This document shows positions 1 through 7,733 of a stretch of 33,700 bases of DNA, in pieces. Both the position numbers and the translations under genes were made by a program. Each line of letters starts with the position of its first letter. Position 1 is the first letter of the stretch. Source of the DNA: an uncultured Bacilli bacterium (GTDB taxonomy: Bacteria > Bacillota_I > Bacilli_A > RFN20 > CAG-826); NCBI GenBank assembly GCA_944349405.1, contig CALVMY010000062.1:1-33700 (forward strand), in the 5' to 3' direction. Under the pieces are notes generated by a model. The model made no database searches and had not been told where the DNA came from. It worked only from the letters and a program-made list of their open reading frames with translations.

Positions 1-849
1 CAAAACGCAATTATACAATCTAAATATTTAATTTATTATCTTGATTATTTAGAATTAAAAAATCCAAAAAATGAAAAAGAAATCGATGTTTCGTCTATAA
101 AACCTCCTTTCGTAATCGAATTTAAAGATGTTTATTTTAAATATCCAAACAATGATATTTATGCTTTAAATGGTGTTACATTTGAATTAGGCAAATATAA
201 TAGAACAGCTATTGTTGGAAAAAATGGAGCGGGTAAATCAACAATTATTAAATTAATTGCTCGATTTTATAAACCAGAAAAAGGTGAAATCTTAATAAAC
301 GGAGTTAATATTAATGATTTTAATTTTAAGGATTATCAAAAATTATTCTCGATTGTTTTCCAAGATTTTTCTCTTTTTGCTTTACCTATTAAAGAAAATG
401 TCGCTTCTTCTAATTCTATAGATGAAGATAAAATAAAAAGCATTTTAAAAGATGTGAATTTTGATTATGAAAAACTTAATGAAGGAATTGACACATATTT
501 ATATAAATATATTGAAGAAGGAGTTGAAGTAAGTGGTGGTGAAGCTCAAAAAATTGCTATTGCTCGTGCTTTATATAAAAATTCTCCTTTAGTTTTGTTG
601 GACGAACCAACTTCAGCTTTAGATCCAATTAGTGAGTCTGAAATTTATTCGTTGTTTGATAAATTAGTTATAAATAGAAAAGCTATATATATTTCTCATC
701 GAATGTCTTCGACTAAATTTTGCGATAACATCATTGTTTTAGATAAAGGAAAGATAGTTGAGGAAGGAAATCACGAAAATTTGATGAATATAAAAGATGG
801 ACTTTACAAAACACTATTTATTTCGCAAGCAAAATATTATAAAGAATAA
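1..849 (+). CDS. ABC exporter, C-terminal ATPase half (partial, 5' end outside window)
   Basis: The frame is open from base 1, so the gene starts upstream; 282 residues are visible. They hold a complete nucleotide-binding domain: Walker A GKNGAGKS (visible residues 73-80), Q-loop Gln121, signature VSGGEAQ (177-183), Walker B LVLLDEP (197-203) and H-loop His233. About 40 residues before the domain look like the tail of a fused transmembrane domain, as in ABCB/MsbA-type exporters that pump lipids, drugs or peptides and work as dimers. The domain is closest in style to exporter ATPases (FQD Q-loop, SHR H-loop). A GTG at 454 is an internal codon, since Walker A lies before it. Substrate cannot be told. 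No clear hairpin terminator follows. Confidence 0.9.
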   Translation, partial: QNAIIQSKYLIYYLDYLELKNPKNEKEIDVSSIKPPFVIEFKDVYFKYPNNDIYALNGVTFELGKYNRTAIVGKNGAGKSTIIKLIARFYKPEKGEILINGVNINDFNFKDYQKLFSIVFQDFSLFALPIKENVASSNSIDEDKIKSILKDVNFDYEKLNEGIDTYLYKYIEEGVEVSGGEAQKIAIARALYKNSPLVLLDEPTSALDPISESEIYSLFDKLVINRKAIYISHRMSSTKFCDNIIVLDKGKIVEEGNHENLMNIKDGLYKTLFISQAKYYKE

Positions 850-975
850 TTAATGATATAAATCACATATTTTAATTATCACGTGGAAAATATAGTATTT
901 ATTTTTTTATAAAAATATTTGTTTTCTCTTTTTATTATCTTTGTAAAAGACTGTTTTTATTTTTAACTAAAAGAC

Positions 976-1001
976 AATTCATTTATAATTATAAATGAAT
1001 T
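976..1001. promoter_or_regulatory. 26-bp perfect palindrome with embedded -10-like box, upstream of the 1022 gene
   Basis: Bases 976-1001 are their own reverse complement (13-bp half-site starting AATTCATTTATAA). The centre contains TATAAT at 984-989, and the Shine-Dalgarno AGGAG (1006-1010) of the next gene follows directly. No good -35 is placed 17 bp upstream. It could be an operator over a -10 box, or chance in AT-rich DNA. Confidence 0.35.
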
Positions 1002-1021
1002 TATTAGGAGATTATTAATTT

Positions 1022-2056
1022 ATGGGATTCAAAAAAGAAGAAAAAAAGATAGAAGTTCTCATTCCGCCTGAGGAATTAGAAAAAGGCGAAGAAGAAAAAG
1101 TTGAAGAAAATGAAGATAGTGAAGTTGAAGAAGTTGAAGAATTGAACGTCGAAGATAGCGAAAGAGAACTTTCAAAAAAAGTAGACGAAAAAAGAGAAGA
1201 ATTTAATAAATTCGCAAAAAAACAAAAGATTTATAACTATATTGCAACTGGTATTTTACTTGTTGTTTTAATTGTTGCTTTTGTTATTGCTTTAACTGTT
1301 GGTAATCAAGAAGGACAAAGTTGGGTTACCTTACTTGTTTTAGGTATTGCTGTAGTTTTACTTGTTGCTTCATTTGTTTTTACTCGTCTTCAAAGAAAGA
1401 AAATGGATAAAATTGGAAACGAATATGTTCAATTTGTTTTAACCGAAACAAATAAAGAAATTTATAGAGGAGAAAGATTTACTGATTTAAATTTTGCTTT
1501 ATCAAACGATGAAAAAGAATCATTTAATGAATCAAGAATTTTCTTAAATATCAAATCATTTAAAGCAATTAATGTTACAACAGGAAAAGTTAATGGGAAT
1601 CCATTCAAAGTTTTTGATTGTGCTGCATCAGTATTAATTAAAAATAGACCACAACCTCATTTTTTAGGTAGAATGTTTGTTTTTGATTTAAAAGATGTTG
1701 ACCCTTCTTTAAGAGCAATTTTCCAAATTAAAGGTGGAGAATATTCTTATCCGGTTGATGATATTGAAGATTTACAATTAATTGAAGGAAATAACAAATA
1801 TAGTTTTTACATAAGCGATGAAAAAGTAAAAACTATTTTTGATGGAAAAGTATTAGGTTTAATTAAAAAATTCAAAGTTGATAAAAACATTATTGATGTT
1901 ATCGTTTCACTTAATAATTCAAAATTATTTATTGGAATTGATTATGCTGATGAATTTATCAATGTTCCAACAAAAGAAAGTATTAATTTAAAAAATATTT
2001 CTAAATCTAAACTTGATTTAGAAAAAGTTATTGCAATTAGAGAAGCTATCAAATAA
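1022..2056 (+). CDS. Membrane protein with acidic N-terminus and two TM helices, unknown function
   Basis: 344 residues, family not recognised. Residues 1-70 are cytoplasmic-looking and highly charged, with a Glu-rich stretch at about 15-60. Two hydrophobic helices follow at about 72-93 and 101-121, separated by a short loop, so both ends would face the cytoplasm. The remaining 220 residues form a soluble mixed alpha/beta-looking domain without motifs I know. The start is supported by AGGAG 11 bases upstream. The next gene (2110) follows after 53 bases with its own strong ribosome site, so co-transcription with the Ntdp and t6A genes is plausible. Confidence 0.8.
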   Translation: MGFKKEEKKIEVLIPPEELEKGEEEKVEENEDSEVEEVEELNVEDSERELSKKVDEKREEFNKFAKKQKIYNYIATGILLVVLIVAFVIALTVGNQEGQSWVTLLVLGIAVVLLVASFVFTRLQRKKMDKIGNEYVQFVLTETNKEIYRGERFTDLNFALSNDEKESFNESRIFLNIKSFKAINVTTGKVNGNPFKVFDCAASVLIKNRPQPHFLGRMFVFDLKDVDPSLRAIFQIKGGEYSYPVDDIEDLQLIEGNNKYSFYISDEKVKTIFDGKVLGLIKKFKVDKNIIDVIVSLNNSKLFIGIDYADEFINVPTKESINLKNISKSKLDLEKVIAIREAIK

Positions 2057-2109
2057 CTTTTCATATTTTTATTTAACTTTTCTATTTAAAAAGAAAGGAG
2101 GGTAAAAAT

Positions 2110-2640
2110 ATGGAGAACTTAGAAAAGAAATGGATTGAAGTTCAAGGATATAAACACGATGGACGAATGCATCGCATATGGGATCGTGTTTATGTTGTTG
2201 AAGAAAAAGAAAATTATATAGTGGTTTGTTCAACTAAAACAAAAGTAGTCGAGCATAATTTTAGAGTTTGGTATACAAAAGAATCAGCTGTTATGATCTT
2301 TTTTAAAGATATATGGATGAATGTAATTGCAATGTTTAAAAAAACAGGCATTACCTATTATGTAAATTTAGCTTCACCATATATTAAAGATAAAGGCTAC
2401 ATAAAATATATTGACTATGATTTGGATATGAAGTTATATCCAAATCAAAATATAAGAATTATCGATGTTAAAGAATATGCTTACCATCGAGAAAAATATC
2501 AATATGGGGAAGATATTGATACGATTTTAAAATTCAACATCAACAAAGTTAAAAACATGATGAAAAATCGAGATTTCCCTTTCATTGATGAAAAAATTAC
2601 TGAATTTTATGAAAAATATAAACAAGAAGAAGGTGAATAA
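2110..2640 (+). CDS. Nucleoside tri-/diphosphate phosphatase, Ntdp/YgaC family (DUF402)
   Basis: 176 residues, the usual length for the Firmicute Ntdp/YgaC family, which hydrolyses nucleoside tri- and diphosphates in the cytoplasm. It follows the family pattern from memory of B. subtilis YgaC: YKHDGRMHRIWD (14-25), a VNLASPY segment (85-91) and the acidic core KYIDYDLDMKLYP (99-111), whose Asp residues 102, 104 and 106 fit a metal-dependent phosphatase site. A textbook Shine-Dalgarno AAGGAGG sits about 8 bases before the ATG. The stop codon is almost contiguous with tsaE, so it probably leads the t6A gene cluster in one transcript. Confidence 0.88.
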   Translation: MENLEKKWIEVQGYKHDGRMHRIWDRVYVVEEKENYIVVCSTKTKVVEHNFRVWYTKESAVMIFFKDIWMNVIAMFKKTGITYYVNLASPYIKDKGYIKYIDYDLDMKLYPNQNIRIIDVKEYAYHREKYQYGEDIDTILKFNINKVKNMMKNRDFPFIDEKITEFYEKYKQEEGE

Positions 2641-2646
2641 TTGATT

Positions 2647-3126
2647 ATGGAAATAAAACTTATTTCTAAAAAGAAAGAAAATACTTTGGCATTAGGTAAA
2701 ATAATTGCTTCATTTGCTTTTAAAGGTGAAGTAATTATTTTAAGTGGAGATTTAGGAGCTGGCAAAACTACCTTAACAAAAGGTATTGGAAAAGAATTAG
2801 GAGTAAAAGAAGAGATAAATTCACCTACTTTTAATATTTTAAAATGTTATTTTTCAAGCAGGCTTCCTTTATATCATATCGATGCTTATCGTTTAGAAGA
2901 TATTCCACGTGAAAATAAAAATATTGGTTTAGAAGAAGTTATTGAAGGAGATGGAGTCGCTATTATTGAATGGCCTAAATTTATTGAAGAATTTATTAAT
3001 TACGACGATGTTTTAGATATTGTTATTAAAATAAATGAAAATAATGAAAGAGAATTCACAATTTATAGTAAAAATGGAAAATTTTTAGATTTGTTTAACA
3101 AACTTAAAAAGGAGTATAAGTTATGA
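2647..3126 (+). CDS. tsaE: tRNA threonylcarbamoyladenosine biosynthesis ATPase TsaE
   Basis: 159 residues. TsaE is the P-loop ATPase that works with TsaB and TsaD in making the t6A37 modification of ANN-decoding tRNAs. Visible marks are Walker A GDLGAGKTT (34-42), the conserved SPTF (59-62), HIDAYR (77-82) and the IIEWP strand (106-110). I chose ATG 2647; a TTG at 2641 in the same frame lies only 5 bases after the weak AGGTG (2631-2635), against 11 for the ATG. It ends in TGA inside an ATGA overlap with tsaB, so the two are translationally coupled. This is the only TGA stop in the window. Confidence 0.93.
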   Translation: MEIKLISKKKENTLALGKIIASFAFKGEVIILSGDLGAGKTTLTKGIGKELGVKEEINSPTFNILKCYFSSRLPLYHIDAYRLEDIPRENKNIGLEEVIEGDGVAIIEWPKFIEEFINYDDVLDIVIKINENNEREFTIYSKNGKFLDLFNKLKKEYKL

Positions 3127-3707
3127 TTACTTTACTTTTAGATTCTTCAAATACACTTTTAGTAGTTGGTCTTGCTAAAGACGATAAGATAATCGATGAG
3201 ATTATTTATGAAGCATGGCAAAAGCAAAGTGAATTTATGATTTTGGAAATAGAGAAAATATTGAAAAGAAACGAAATAAATCCTAAAGAAGTTGGGGAGA
3301 TAATTGTTTCAAAAGGACCAGGCTCTTATACTGGGGTAAGAATTGCTTTAACAATAGCCAAAATTTATGGCTATGCATTAAATATTCCTGTTTTTGCTGT
3401 TTCTTCTTTGCAAATGCTTGAAAAAAGAGATGAAATTTCAATTTGTCTAATGAACGCAAGGAGTCAAAGATCTTATTTTGGTGTGTATAAAAACGATGAA
3501 GTAATTGTAGAAGATAAAGTTCTTACTAACGAAGAAGTAAAAAAATATATTTTGGACCACCCGGATTATAAAGTGATGGGTGAAGTTTCATATTTATCGT
3601 TAAATGAAGAAAAATCAGATATTTTAAATAATATGTTAAGATTAAAAAGTGGAAAAACTAAAGTAGAAAATATCTTAACTTTGAAAGCTATTTATTTAAA
3701 GGATTAA
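3123..3707 (+). CDS. tsaB: tRNA threonylcarbamoyladenosine biosynthesis protein TsaB
   Basis: 194 residues, ASKHA-fold partner of TsaD. The N-terminal strand LLLDSSN (4-10) and the hallmark GPGSYTGVR (65-73) identify it. TsaB scaffolds TsaD and TsaE in the bacterial t6A complex; it has no full catalytic metal site of its own. The protein is a little shorter than the common 220-230 residues, with a reduced C-terminal half. It overlaps tsaE by 4 bases, and the Shine-Dalgarno AAGGAG lies within the end of tsaE (about 3108-3113). The GNAT gene begins 2 bases after its stop. Confidence 0.93.
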   Translation: MITLLLDSSNTLLVVGLAKDDKIIDEIIYEAWQKQSEFMILEIEKILKRNEINPKEVGEIIVSKGPGSYTGVRIALTIAKIYGYALNIPVFAVSSLQMLEKRDEISICLMNARSQRSYFGVYKNDEVIVEDKVLTNEEVKKYILDHPDYKVMGEVSYLSLNEEKSDILNNMLRLKSGKTKVENILTLKAIYLKD

Positions 3708-3709
3708 AA

Positions 3710-4150
3710 ATGAATATTATAAAAGCAAGCAAAGATAATTTTGATGCAATTTATGAAATTGAAAAAACATCAACTTATGAAAAAATGAGCGAAGAAGAAC
3801 TCAAATACGAATTAAATGAAAATCCTGTCGCTTTTTTCTTTTTGCTTGTAAATAATAATGACGAAATTATCGCATACATTGATTTTTGGATAACTTTTGA
3901 CTCATCAACAATTTTTAAAATCGTTACAAAAGAGAACGAAAGAAATAAAGGCTATGCCAAAAAATTGCTTACTTATGTTATTGAATTTTTAAAAACAAAG
4001 GATGTGCTTTATTTAACTCTTGAGGTAAGAAAATCGAATATTTATGCGATAAAATTGTATGAATCTTTAGAATTTGAAAAAATTGTCGAAAAACCAAAAT
4101 ATTATAAAGATGGTGAGGACGCAATTTATATGGTAAGAGGTATTAATTAG
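3710..4150 (+). CDS. rimI: GNAT acetyltransferase, RimI-like (ribosomal protein S18 N-acetyltransferase)
   Basis: 146 residues, typical for RimI. The acetyl-CoA binding region is NERNKGYAKKLL (76-87), followed by LEVRKSNIYAIKLYESL (104-120) and the RimI-like end KYYKDGEDAIYM (130-141). RimI acetylates the N-terminus of ribosomal protein S18 in the cytoplasm. Its place between tsaB and tsaD is a common gene order in Bacilli and supports the RimI call over a generic GNAT. Its two flanking gaps are 2 bases each, so it is part of the same operon. Confidence 0.86.
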   Translation: MNIIKASKDNFDAIYEIEKTSTYEKMSEEELKYELNENPVAFFFLLVNNNDEIIAYIDFWITFDSSTIFKIVTKENERNKGYAKKLLTYVIEFLKTKDVLYLTLEVRKSNIYAIKLYESLEFEKIVEKPKYYKDGEDAIYMVRGIN

Positions 4151-4152
4151 TT

Positions 4153-5166
4153 ATGGATAGAATCATTTTAGCTATTGAATCAAGTTGTGATGAAACAGCT
4201 GTAGCAATATTAAAAAATGGTGAATTAAAAGCCAACGTCATTTCTTCTCAAATAGAAGTTCACCAAAAATACGGCGGAGTTATGCCTGAAATTGCTTCAA
4301 GACTCCATTTAGAAAATATTGGAGCGGTTTTAGATGAAGCTTTGAAAAAAAGCGATGTTAAATTGGAAGAGGTTAGTGCGATTGCTTTTACTAGGGGCCC
4401 TGGATTAATTGGAGCTTTACATGTAGGTCTTCAAGCGGCCAAAACCTTATCATTAATTTATGATATTCCTTTAATTCCAGTTCATCATTTAGCAGGACAC
4501 ATTTATGCTAACGAATTTATAGAAAAATTATCATTTCCTTTATTGGCAGTTGTAGTTAGTGGCGGAAATACTGAACTCGTTTATATGAAAGATCATTTAA
4601 ATTTCGAAATTATTGGCGAGACTAAAGATGATGCAATTGGTGAGAGTTATGATAAGGTTGCGCGAGTATTAGGGCTTCCATATCCTGGAGGTGTCGCAAT
4701 TGATAAATTAGCAAAAGAAGGGAAACATACTTATAAATTGCCAACTCCACTCCATGATAATTCATTAGATTTTTCATATTCAGGATTAAAAACCGCAGTT
4801 ATTAATCTTATTCATAAAGAGGAACAAAATGGGAATGAAATTAGAGTTGCAGATATGGCAAAATCTTTCCAAGATATTGCCGTTAATGAAGTTTTAACTA
4901 GAGTTAAAAGAGCGGCTGAAAGATATAAAATAAAAGAAATTGTCTTGGCTGGTGGAGTTAGCGCAAATTCTTATTTAAGAAGTGAGATAACAAAAGAGTT
5001 TGAAAATAGTGATATTAAAGTAATTATTCCTCCATTATGGTGCACAACTGATAATGCGGCAATGATTGCAATGGTTGGAAATTATTTATATGATCGAAAA
5101 ATATTCGCTCCACTTTCAATCGGAGTTGATCCTTCCTGGAAAATTGAAGATTTCGATAAGTTTTAA
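4153..5166 (+). CDS. tsaD: tRNA N6-adenosine threonylcarbamoyltransferase TsaD
   Basis: 337 residues, full length. TsaD transfers the threonylcarbamoyl group from threonylcarbamoyl-AMP to A37 of tRNA. Visible marks are ESSCDETAVAI (9-19), the RGPGLIGAL loop (81-89), the metal-binding HHLAGH (His112 and His116), VVSGGNT (134-140), GESYDKVARVLGLPYPGG (163-180), an FSYSGLKTA segment and the C-terminal TTDNAAMIA, whose Asp completes the metal site. It closes the tsaE-tsaB-rimI-tsaD set. TsaC, which makes the intermediate, is not in the window. No clear terminator follows; a new promoter for asnS begins at once. Confidence 0.97.
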   Translation: MDRIILAIESSCDETAVAILKNGELKANVISSQIEVHQKYGGVMPEIASRLHLENIGAVLDEALKKSDVKLEEVSAIAFTRGPGLIGALHVGLQAAKTLSLIYDIPLIPVHHLAGHIYANEFIEKLSFPLLAVVVSGGNTELVYMKDHLNFEIIGETKDDAIGESYDKVARVLGLPYPGGVAIDKLAKEGKHTYKLPTPLHDNSLDFSYSGLKTAVINLIHKEEQNGNEIRVADMAKSFQDIAVNEVLTRVKRAAERYKIKEIVLAGGVSANSYLRSEITKEFENSDIKVIIPPLWCTTDNAAMIAMVGNYLYDRKIFAPLSIGVDPSWKIEDFDKF

Positions 5167-5177
5167 AAATATTTGTG

Positions 5178-5186
5178 TGGTATAAT
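5178..5186 (+). promoter_or_regulatory. Extended -10 promoter for asnS
   Basis: TGGTATAAT matches the extended -10 consensus TGnTATAAT exactly. No good -35 is seen, as is usual for extended -10 promoters. Transcription would start near 5193, just before the AGGAG at 5199-5203. Confidence 0.6.
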
Positions 5187-5198
5187 TATTAAGATTTT

Positions 5199-5221
5199 AG
5201 GAGATTAAATGTAATATTATG
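5199..5221 (+). promoter_or_regulatory. asnS ribosome site with start-stop mini-ORF
   Basis: AGGAG (5199-5203) is ideally spaced, at 5 bases, for an ATG at 5209 that is followed at once by TAA (ATGTAA, 5209-5214). The asnS ATG at 5219 lies 15 bases from that AGGAG. A start-stop pair may lower initiation or allow reinitiation at asnS. Confidence 0.35.
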
Positions 5222-6598
5222 GAAAGAACGATGAGTGTCTGTCATGAGTTATTCGTTAAATTATCAAAAAACGAACTTCACGATGGTGATAAAGTATTTT
5301 TAGAAGGCTGGATAAGAGGCAATAGAGATAATGGTTCTATTGGTTTTATTGAATTTAATGATGGAACTTGTTTTAAAAATGTTCAATTAGTTTATACAAA
5401 TGAAACAAAAGCGTATGAAGAAATTTCTCATTATAAATATGCAGCTTCAATTGCAGTTAAAGGGACAATAAAATTAACTCCTGAAAATAAACAACCTTTT
5501 GAAGTTTTAATTGAAGAGGCTTCACTTTTAGGAGATGTGAGCGATGATTATCCTCTTCAAAAAAAGAGACATTCTTTTGAATTTTTAAGAGATATTGCTT
5601 ATTTAAGACCTAGAGCTAATACTTTCAATGCTCTTTTTAGGGTCAGAAATAAACTTGCTTTTGCAATACATAGTTTTTTCCAAGAAAGAGGATTTATGTA
5701 TGTTCACACTCCAATTATTACAGGAAATGACGCGGAAGGTGCCGGACAATGTTTTAAAGTTGTTGAAGATTTAAAAAAACCTGAAGAATTTTTTAATGCT
5801 AATGCTTGTTTAACTGTTTCAGGGCAATTACACGTTGAGCCTTTTGCTTTAGCATTTAGAGATGTCTATACTTTTGGACCAACTTTTAGAGCTGAACATT
5901 CAAATACTTCAAGACACGCCTCTGAATTTTGGATGATTGAACCTGAAATTGCTTTTGCTGATTTAGAAGATGATATGAACTTAATGGAAGATTTTCTTAA
6001 ATATATTATTAGTTATGTTTTAAAAAATTGTCCCGATGAAATGAACTTTTTCAATACAATGATTGAAAAAGGAGTTATTGATAAAATGAATCATATTTTA
6101 AATTCATCTTTTAAAAGAATGACTTATACTGAAGCAATTGAAATCTTAAAAAAAGCAGTTGATGAAGGTGTAAAATTTGAATACAAAGATATTTATTGGG
6201 GGATGGATTTACAAAGTGAACACGAAAGATATATCACTGAAAAAATTGTAAATGGCCCTGTTTTCTTAATCGATTATCCTAAAGAAATCAAAGCTTTTTA
6301 TATGAAATTAAATAAAGATGGAAAAACAGTAGCTGCTTGTGATTTATTAGTTCCAGGAGTTGGCGAAATTTGTGGCGGCTCACAAAGAGAAGAAAATTAT
6401 GATTTATTAAAAGAAAGAATGGATAAACAAGGAAACAGCGAAGTTCTTGAATGGTATTTAAATTTAAGAAAATATGGTGGATGTATCCATTCAGGATTTG
6501 GTTTAGGATTCGATAGATTATTGATGTATTTAACAGGATTAAGTAATATTAGAGATGTAGAACCTTATCCAAGAACACCAGGGAGCTTAAAATATTAA
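5219..6598 (+). CDS. asnS: Asparaginyl-tRNA synthetase
   Basis: 459 residues. A class IIb synthetase that charges tRNA-Asn with asparagine. An N-terminal OB-fold (about 18-115, beginning near VFLEGWIRGNRDNG) binds the anticodon. The catalytic core carries motif 2 (FRAEHSNTSRHASEFWMIE) and motif 3 at the C-terminus (GFGLGFDRLL, then the ending EPYPRTPGSLKY). The RHASEFWMIEPE form is typical of AsnRS rather than AspRS. The start could also be the ATG at 5231; 5219 is nearer the AGGAG. With gatCAB also in the genome, this enzyme suggests the amidotransferase is needed mainly for Gln-tRNA. The gene is followed after 3 bases by a small membrane protein. Confidence 0.96.
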   Translation: MERTMSVCHELFVKLSKNELHDGDKVFLEGWIRGNRDNGSIGFIEFNDGTCFKNVQLVYTNETKAYEEISHYKYAASIAVKGTIKLTPENKQPFEVLIEEASLLGDVSDDYPLQKKRHSFEFLRDIAYLRPRANTFNALFRVRNKLAFAIHSFFQERGFMYVHTPIITGNDAEGAGQCFKVVEDLKKPEEFFNANACLTVSGQLHVEPFALAFRDVYTFGPTFRAEHSNTSRHASEFWMIEPEIAFADLEDDMNLMEDFLKYIISYVLKNCPDEMNFFNTMIEKGVIDKMNHILNSSFKRMTYTEAIEILKKAVDEGVKFEYKDIYWGMDLQSEHERYITEKIVNGPVFLIDYPKEIKAFYMKLNKDGKTVAACDLLVPGVGEICGGSQREENYDLLKERMDKQGNSEVLEWYLNLRKYGGCIHSGFGLGFDRLLMYLTGLSNIRDVEPYPRTPGSLKY

Positions 6599-6601
6599 TT
6601 T

Positions 6602-6829
6602 ATGGCAAGAAAAAAAGAAAAGAAAGAAAACTTTATTGAGGAAAAAGATGAAACTTTAAAACCTAAAGTAAGAACAACTTCAAGAACTGTCGAGATTGAA
6701 ACCATTAAAGAAAAAAAGGCTATCAATTATAAAAAGAATCGCACAATTCTTATTACTTGTTCAATTATTTCATTTCTTTTGGTTGTCTATATAATTTATT
6801 TGGTAGTAATGACATTTATTGGTCAATAA
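6602..6829 (+). CDS. Small single-TM membrane protein, unknown
   Basis: 75 residues, not recognised. The first 47 residues are strongly charged (Lys/Glu rich, net basic) and a single hydrophobic helix spans about 49-72, ending with a very short tail, so the bulk would sit in the cytoplasm. The topology resembles SecE or tail-anchored helper proteins, but I see no SecE signature. It starts 3 bases after the asnS stop and ends just before a hairpin terminator, so it is the last gene of the asnS transcript. Confidence 0.7.
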   Translation: MARKKEKKENFIEEKDETLKPKVRTTSRTVEIETIKEKKAINYKKNRTILITCSIISFLLVVYIIYLVVMTFIGQ

Positions 6830-6832
6830 TAT

Positions 6833-6854
6833 AAAAGGCTGTAAAAGCCTTTTT
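6833..6854 (+). terminator. Rho-independent terminator of the asnS operon
   Basis: An 8-bp stem (AAAAGGCT with AGCCTTTT) closes a 5-base loop GTAAA, and the 3' arm merges into a T run. It lies directly after the 75-residue gene. Confidence 0.85.
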
Positions 6855-6922
6855 ATTATGTTTGCTTTATAAATAATGACAAAATTTCGAGTGTTTTAAA
6901 CTTTTTTATATTATTTTTGAAC

Positions 6923-6957
6923 AAAATCGTAAATTTTCTCATTTCGTTGCTTTCTTG
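6923..6957. repeat. 35-bp degenerate repeat, copy A
   Basis: This stretch aligns without gaps to 18524-18558 at 27 of 35 positions. The first 15 bases (AAAATCGTAAATTTT) are identical, and a second TCGT and a TTCTTG keep exactly the same spacing. The copy lies in a gene-free region between two converging terminators. Function unknown. Confidence 0.45.
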
Positions 6958-6960
6958 ACT

Positions 6961-6995
6961 TACGTCGACGGGCGGGAGGGGTTATTCCTTCTCCC
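6961..6995 (+). other. GC-rich patch with hairpin in the convergent intergenic region
   Basis: Bases 6964-6981 are almost all G/C, unlike the rest of the window. In plus-strand RNA, GGGAGGGG (6974-6981) pairs with CCTTCTCCC (6987-6995) through about 8 pairs including two G-U, followed by TTTAATT. This could end a small RNA or be a remnant of lost DNA. No protein frame of note; the rest of 6855-7033 holds nothing else I can name. Confidence 0.4.
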
Positions 6996-7033
6996 TTTAA
7001 TTATATTATATGTACCTATAGAATATTTCTTTA

Positions 7034-7060
7034 AGAAAAAAGCACCTTTTAAAGATGCTT
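7034..7060 (-). terminator. Rho-independent terminator of the minus-strand membrane operon
   Basis: On the minus strand, AAGCATC pairs with GGTGCTT (one G-T pair) around a 7-base loop, then T6. The 5' arm overlaps the stop codon of the 7059-7730 gene. Confidence 0.8.
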
Positions 7061-7730
7061 ATTTTTCATTTTTATCATCAACGTTTTTAATTGAATTATT
7101 ATAAAAAGTTGATAAATCCATTTTGCCTAAATCCACACTATATATTTCTTTTGAAAGTTTATTGATACGATATTTTCTAGCGACATAGGCTTGAACATCG
7201 ATTAAATAAATTATTCCTCCAATAAAAGTTAGAAGGAAAATAAAATAATTAAAGATTCGCTCATCAGAAAATGGAGCAGGTTCAAGCCAAACTATTTTAT
7301 CCCAATTTATTCCTAAAGGCGGAACATATTCAATCGAAGAGAAATCTAATAAATATAATAATGAACCGATGCCTGTTTCTCTTGATAATAATGAATCAGT
7401 CCATCTTTGAAAAGTAAATCCATAAATTAGATAAAGGATAAGTGCTCCAAGGAGTAAACAAATAGGGAGAGGAGAAGCTTTAAAGAAACGATCCATACTT
7501 TTAATATTTGCGATTTCTTGAAAATCTTTTGGATTATCAATTAATCTTGAAACTACCATTTTTGACATATCTTTGTCGACAGCTTTAGCTTGTTTTTTCA
7601 TAATAAATCTAACTAAAGCGCCAATTAATCCAATAATAACGAAAAGAAAAATGATTATAAAAAATATAACTAGAAGTATTTTCCGCCAATTTCTTGTAAA
7701 AAAGTTATCTAAAATTAAACTTAAAATCAT
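7059..7730 (-). CDS. Polytopic membrane protein, unknown (third gene of minus-strand operon)
   Basis: 223 residues, no family recognised. Three hydrophobic helices are visible at about 18-42, 88-106 and 160-178. Between helices 1 and 2 is a basic cytoplasmic-type stretch (about 43-85), and helices 2 and 3 flank a 50-residue loop rich in aromatic and Pro residues, probably outside. The start is backed by a GAGAGGA ribosome site 8 bases upstream, inside the end of the preceding gene. It is separated by 3 bases from the 7734-8291 gene, so the two are translationally close. Context gives no function beyond a shared membrane role. Confidence 0.75.
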   Translation of the reverse strand: MILSLILDNFFTRNWRKILLVIFFIIIFLFVIIGLIGALVRFIMKKQAKAVDKDMSKMVVSRLIDNPKDFQEIANIKSMDRFFKASPLPICLLLGALILYLIYGFTFQRWTDSLLSRETGIGSLLYLLDFSSIEYVPPLGINWDKIVWLEPAPFSDERIFNYFIFLLTFIGGIIYLIDVQAYVARKYRINKLSKEIYSVDLGKMDLSTFYNNSIKNVDDKNEK

Positions 7731-7733
7731 ATT

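Noticed and set aside
454-849. Independent gene starting at GTG 454
   Set aside because: The same frame is open back to base 1 and holds Walker A, so the GTG is internal.
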